Assembly (NCBI RefSeq): GCF_042767895.1
Contig: NC_091550.1
Coordinates: forward strand, 28,484,916 to 28,548,915
Reading direction: 5' to 3'
Source: Penaeus vannamei
Lineage: Eukaryota; Arthropoda; Malacostraca; Decapoda; Penaeidae
DNA length: 64,000 bases
The translations under genes and the position numbers were made by a program. The notes beneath the pieces are model-generated. The model worked only from the letters and a program-made list of their open reading frames with translations. It was not told the DNA's origin and made no database searches. Below, in pieces: positions 58,401-64,000 of this stretch (positions are counted from its first letter, which is position 1; each line of letters opens with the position of its first letter).

Positions 58401-60560
58401 CCGTCTCAAGCAAATGAAGACAGATAACAAAAATAGTTAAAACCACAGTGGACAACATGCATACCAAGAATAAAGTGGTTAAGCCTAAAAGACTTCCCCC
58501 TCTCCCCAACCATGGATGTGAAGAGAAGGAAGAGATTCAGATTTCATAATCATATCCAATATTTCCTTGTAACACTCTCTATACTATTACATTACTGGTA
58601 CAACAATGTCCTACCTTCTACCTCCTCCATTTTACACCTCAAAATTTTCAGTCATCATAAATATTTTTCCTTTTTCTTCCTCCTGCTATGATAAGTTTAA
58701 GTAACAGAACTAGTTCATAACTATCATTGCTAACACACAAATGAGATTTTCAAAATTTCTCAATTTGTGGGTATTTGTTCTTCCTTTAACCCCTTTTATT
58801 TCATAAAAAAAATACTGTGACAGAAGAGACATTTGGCTTATTTGAGAGGGGGGAATTTTCAAATAAGATGTACTTTCCAGAAATAAGAAAAATAGCACTT
58901 GTCCTTTTTTTCTAGGAACTAATATAAAAATTGAAAAAGAAAAAAAAATGATAAAGACCAGCCCATGTAAAAGATGATGGTATGCGGATTATCTTCTGAA
59001 AGAACTTTTCCAATAGAATAACAATTTTCTTTCCTTGTTTTGGGAACCATTCTTCCTTTTGTAATTATTAGCTATACAAGATATTGAATCTAATATACCT
59101 CATGCTTCAATCATTAGCATAGCTAACTGCATATAACGTGAAATTATTCTATAACATTTAAGGGGAGCATGCCTACAAGTAGGATGGGAGGGCCATATGG
59201 AAAACCATATATAAAGAAAAAATAAGCCTTCCAATTTTCTTCAAATATCGACATTCTATGTATTTCAAAAGCATATGTCTTTTGTTACTAAACTGGTCAG
59301 GTTCCCTCTTGCAGAATATTAATTACCCCCAGCATTGCATGCATTATAATTTTAAAAATCAGCTAAAACATCAATTATATACTAAAAGATTGGCAGGAGT
59401 ATTTTTTTTTTTCTGACTTGGTTTTCTCATAAACAAAAAAGAAAGAAAATCTGATTAAAATCAAAATTCAAAAGTATCTTGTTTTCAAAAATCCAACAAA
59501 AAACAAGAAAAAAAGTTCCTGCCTTTTTTCATAAGCTATCAAATGATAACAGCAAAAATCATATTGAGTAATCACTCTTCACAAATAGCAGTGTGTGATA
59601 TGATTTTTTTTTCTTTCTTTCTTTTTTAATAATCTAAAAAATAAATAAATAAATTAGGTATTTCAGTTGATTTCCTGTTAATTTTCTTCAACCAAACTTT
59701 ATCCTCTATTTGCTCGGTACACCATATTCACTTATCTTTCAAATACTGTTCTTTACATGAAGATATGCAGACTGATTCCCAAGTTAGAGCACAAAACATA
59801 TGTGACCCCTATGAAAAGTAGGAAAATCCTTAATTTTGGCAACATAGCCCAATGCACAAATGCAGTTACTGCGTGTATCAGACTGCTTGTATTAATGTTT
59901 TTTTTATGTACATGTGTTCATATGTCTGTATGGAAATATACATACAGTGTACACATGTGCACATACACATATACATGTGTTCTTGTATACACATATGTCT
60001 TTGTTAATGTGTATCCATTCCCATGCAAACATATATCTATGAAAACACATGTACATGTGCACATAATGTATATCTGTGAAGGAGATATAATAGACAGACA
60101 AACAAACAAACAAACAAAAACTGATGTCAATTTCTGTGTATTATCATTAGCTTTCCAGTAGTATGAACAAAAATTTAGATCAGATAAAAACTGTTTGAGA
60201 ACAGAAGCTCGAAAATTTTAGTTAATAAGAAAAAAGAAAACTGAATATTTCTATTCATTTTCTGAATCTTTCCTTCAATGAAAAGTAATCTAATTACCAA
60301 AGAAACTACATTCAATTCTCTTTTAAATACCATTGTTACAAGAAGATAGATTAATCTTGAAGTTACAATAATAACAAAAAAGGTACTGTCATGAATGGGT
60401 ATTTCAGCAGCATAATCCACACATAAATGTAGTTAGACAACTCAGACAACTTGTATCATATACATTTGCTTATATATATGCATGTATGTGGATGTATATA
60501 TACACAAATGTACATATATGTAAACTTATGTGCCCTGTGTATAAATATGTGCATAGGTGT
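58401..60560. other. 2.2 kb without recognised genes
   Basis: AT-rich, with T runs at 59401 and 59605 and a TACATGTGCACA-rich stretch at 59900-60065. No coding or mobile-element motif recognised. Confidence 0.5.
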
Positions 60561-60562
60561 TC

Positions 60563-60738
<176 letters not shown>

Positions 60739-60789
60739 GCATGTGTACGTGTGTAAATGTGCATGAGTGTGCAAACATGTGCAGAGATA

Positions 60790-61060
60790 ACATTTTGAGT
60801 AACAAGCATTTTGCAGTTAACCCAAAGTCGACGAAATAGAGCATTCCCTTTGGCAATGCTTGGTTAAATGTTTCTGCACATAGATGGCTCTGCCAATGCT
60901 TTGCCACAAAGGAGTCAATTAGTAGATCTTGTGACCTCACTTTGAAAAAGCAGGAAAACACTTTTTTTTACTAAAGCTATCAATACTGACACTGTTATTT
61001 TTGTTAAACACATTATAATTACTATATTGTTACTGACATTACTAACAGCACTATCAAATA
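60790..61060. repeat. Dispersed repeat with AT-rich tail, copy 3
   Basis: TTTCTGCACATAGATGGCTC, ACAAAGGAGTCAATTAG and GACCTCACTT parallel copy 1 at 47230-47530, followed by a similar CTATCAATACTGACACTGTT tail. Confidence 0.6.
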
Positions 61061-62145
61061 CTAGAAGATATTACTGAAAATCAAGGAAAAAGGTAAACAC
61101 ATGAGACAGGTAGTTCACATAATTGGCTCATTGGTGACAGTACTTGTGGAGCAATCTATATGTAAAAACAATTACTAAATTCAACACACACCCAGCGGCT
61201 TGGAGTTAAGGAGTGTTTCACAGCTACTAAGTGACCTGCAATTGTTTTGTTCATTGGAAATAACTGTTCAGAAAGCGTTGATAGTCGCCAAAATCTAGAT
61301 CCCATAAAGTTCAATGTAATGTAAATATCATTCTAAATGGCTTTTTAGTCTTTATATTTTTGATCAAATATTTACTAAAAAGTAGCCACGTCATACAACT
61401 TTTTTGTCTCCTCAATTACTTGGGCTCTTAAGGACTCCTGCAAGGCTCTCAGAGCCAGTGCTGAGCCAAATGGCTCACTCCCTTATGTAAACAAATGACT
61501 GGCATTGCTTATTTTTTTCAAAATAGAGGCTCACCATAGTTTATGTCTTATTGCCAAACCCTAAAGTTTCAGAAATGATGTTTATGTCAGGAAGTTAAAT
61601 TATACCTTCCACATTCATGTAAAACAAATGAAAGTTTTGTTGATGTTTAGTTTCCTTTTTTATATAATAAATCCTTAACATTGGGAGAAATCAATTATCA
61701 AATGACACTTTTGTACTTCCATGACCCATCTCAGTAGATAATGTCAAAATAGAATGTTTGATTTTCATTCCAGTAAGGAATATATACATTTGTAAAAATT
61801 GCTGATGCAGCACTGCTCTAGCTCAGAATGATATATTTCCTATACTGCCTAGTTTTTGTTGGCAGGAATTTATATTCAAATGGGTAACTCTACATTTGTA
61901 TATGAGTCTGGAACTAGTTATAACTCAATTTTGACCCTCCTGACACAACTACCCCCAATGAGTTTAGGGACAGTCCCTTTAATATCTGTTTAAAGCATTC
62001 TTTCTGGTACAGTAGAAAAAAGTACCCATTATGTATGTCCTATTTACATGGAAAAAAGTCAAAGTTGAAAAAAATGAGTACCATTCAATATACCTTGGAT
62101 AAACATTGCATCTCAATCTCAATCATGCATATAGTACAGGTAAGC
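61061..62145. other. 1.1 kb without recognised genes
   Basis: AT-rich. A near-palindrome TTTAGGGACAGTCCCTTTAA at about 61963-61982 resembles a transposon terminus but has no partner that I can see. Confidence 0.45.
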
Positions 62146-62149
62146 ATAT

Positions 62150-64000
62150 ATCAAGTATATATGGTTGGTTGCTGGGGGTGGAGAAAAGAATTAAGGCAAA
62201 AGTGATAGTCTTTGTGTTTGTGAAGGCGCTCTTTTTGTTATGCGTTTGTTTAATTTGTCAGAGAAGTTTTTATGTTTTTCTTTTTCTATGATGTACTGAG
62301 GTAGCCTGTTCCAGGCACATATAGTACATGGGAAGAGAGAGTGCTTGTAAGAGTGTGGGTGTGGTATGTAAGGAACTTACTCTTACATGAATTCCAAGTA
62401 CAATGTGAGTGCTTCTTACAGGTATTCTTGTTTGTTAATGTCCATAAGGTTAGTGATCTTGTACAAGATTGTAAATCTGTGTTTGTCTTCTTGTCTTAAG
62501 CTGGTCGATGTTCAACTTTTTTTTTTTTTAGGAGAGTTAGAATAGCAGTGTATGCATAAAATTGTGTGTAAAAAACATGGCTGCCCTAGTGTTGATCTAT
62601 GTCAAGTTGGAGTCTACAGTCATCTTCAGTGTTGACCCCTACAATCCAGATGATGTTACTGTCCCATTACTGAAAAATCTGGTTTGCAGGCCAGGTGATC
62701 TGAACATGCCATCATTGGACAAAATGGCCGTGGGCTGGGTGATGCGAACTTGCCGTCATGAGAGAAGGCCAGGGTGACAGAAAAGACTCCCTTTAACATT
62801 ATTCCCATCAATAAACAAATATGGAATGTAATGTGTGTAAGCCGTGACTGGAAGAGTACCGGTTCAAGAGAGGATGCCATTTCTATACTGCACACTGTAT
62901 TCCTGGCTGCTGTGACCAGCGGCACTGGATGTATTACAGAAAACTGAAAATCACAAAAAATAAGATATACAACACAAATAACCAAACGTATTTTTTTTTT
63001 TTCTTTTTCTCACTGCGTTATTCACTACACATATATAATATGGAGTCTGCGCAAGGAAAATAATCTATTACAATCTGGAAAAAGCAAATCAAAAGACAAA
63101 TATGTCAAAAAAGACAAAAAAAAAATTACACAAAATAACTTTGCAAAGGAGAGGCACAGTCTTGTCACCACTCATGGGTGTTAACACGCACCCGGCCTGT
63201 GTGCCACACGCCCGTGGTTGGCTACTTATGTAACCCACTGCCTGTATTTTCAGTACCATGATTTCCATGACACAACTGGATCCAGCGGGTTAATTGGTAA
63301 AAACAGAAAAAATAATAATAATAATAAAAAAAAAAAATACATAATAATAATAATGTACACGGCAAAAAGTCTAGCAGCAGAGTTACAGGTGGATAGCTGA
63401 AGATCATTCATATATAGAAGGAAAAGAAGGGAGCCAAGAACAGTTCCTTGTGGAACACCTGAAGAAACAAGGACAGTCAAAAGATGCACCATCAAGCAAG
63501 ACATGTTGTGTCTTAAACATCAGAAAAGCAGTGATCCAGTGAAGAATTAGTTCTGTGATTCTGTAATACCTTAATATAAGTGTCAGTCTTCCGTAGGGGA
63601 CTTTGGTAAGGCTTTAGCAAAGTTGAGCATTATGGCATCAACTTGTTTAGTGTCACCGTAGTCTAGTTATTGGGCAATGTGTTGTGGGTCTGTAAGGATG
63701 TTGTGAGGCTCAATGTGGTTCATGATGTGTTTGCCTATTACAGATTCAAATATTTTGCAAATGATCAGTGTGAAGGAGATGGGGCAATTGTTTGTTGGTT
63801 CTGTACGGTTCCATGTCTTGAAAAAAGCATTGGTATTTGTACACAGCCAGTCTACAGGTAAGATGTTTGAGACAAGAGGGTGAAAATAGATTGTAGGATA
63901 GGATTAAGGGAAAGGGAGGAGGACATCAGGATTAAGGCAGGGATTTGATTTGGTCCAGTGGCTTTGTTTGAGTCCAGTGTTATCAGCAGTTTCTGAAGGA
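62150..64000 (-). pseudogene. CR1-like non-LTR reverse transcriptase, truncated by the right edge
   Basis: On the minus strand from 64000: LLITLDSNKATGPNQIPAL near 63940-63990, then NNCPISFTLIICKIFESV near 63720-63790 (the usual YRPISLTSIICKILE) and HNILTDPQH near 63680. FAKAL follows near 63610, and SSGVPQGTVLGSLLFLLYMN near 63410-63470. The catalytic ADD segment is lost where the A/T-rich run at 63300-63350 and other inserted sequence lie. The C-terminal tail returns at 62160-62510 with LKTRRQTQIYNLVQD and later blocks. Many stops. CR1-type by motif style. Confidence 0.75.
62515..63250. other. Sequence inserted between the RT core and its C-terminal tail
   Basis: An open minus-strand frame at 62656-62985 (RNTVCSIEMASSLEPVLF, LAFSHDGKFASP) matches nothing I recognise. 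63170-63290 is GC-richer and ends CAGCGGGTTAA, like the TTAA-type MITE termini, but its left border is unclear. Confidence 0.4.

Noticed and set aside
61963..61982. Terminus of the GGGACCGTCCC transposon family
   Set aside because: The string GGGACAGTCCC is similar, but no adjacent family sequence and no second terminus were found.

Overview
The window is eukaryotic, repeat-dense DNA. It is most likely from a decapod crustacean, probably a penaeid shrimp; this is inferred from the V-ATPase B sequence, the very high density of microsatellites, and the mix of CR1-, RTE-, I- and Penelope-type retroelements. Two 500-base runs of N (12056-12555 and 44476-44975) are assembly gaps. There is no operon-like organisation and no rRNA or functional tRNA gene.

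Only two host genes can be named, both on the minus strand and both incomplete. At the left edge lie the first four recognisable coding exons of V-type H+-ATPase subunit B (2141-3212), with a possible extra 5' exon near 3992. A 2.4-kb homopurine minisatellite (4037-6428) sits just upstream. At 45.3-48.3 kb are two exons of an OCRL/INPP5B-type inositol polyphosphate 5-phosphatase, covering the end of the catalytic domain and the start of the ASH region. Their neighbours are missing or hidden in the gap and introns.

The rest is a graveyard of mobile elements, many nested. 6.4-8.4 kb holds a TIR-element fragment carrying an RTE insertion with an 11-bp target duplication, then a TTAA-flanked MITE. 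9.6-11.8 kb holds a second TTAA MITE with a perfect 33-bp hairpin, then a TIR element carrying a broken YqaJ/SWIM-family gene. 15.1-18.9 kb is a CR1-like EN-RT gene on the minus strand, broken by a TA microsatellite, a tRNA-derived SINE and an internally deleted Gypsy-type LTR element. 18.9-22.6 kb has inverted arrays of a ~300-bp tandem repeat around an ORF1/gag-like relic. 22.6-26.0 kb is an RTE element split by a TIR transposon. 26.0-27.1 kb is a Penelope-like RT with a GIY-YIG endonuclease. 27.7-29.5 kb is a decayed gene of a multicopy FEN1/PIN-like family with a Cys-rich tail. 31.5-32.7 kb is a TIR element with a THAP-domain gene. 33.5-35.7 kb holds nested MITEs. 36.5-43.0 kb is an I-clade element (zinc-knuckle ORF1, EN, RT, RNase H) split by a 2-kb TIR element and by a MITE fragment. 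48.7-51.8 kb is a second, better preserved copy of the ORF1/gag-like element. 52.6-58.4 kb contains several piggyBac-like transposase remnants. 62.1 kb to the right edge is a CR1-like RT on the minus strand.

All mobile-element genes show stops, frameshifts or truncation, so none is expected to be active. The two host genes are the only ones likely to be expressed.
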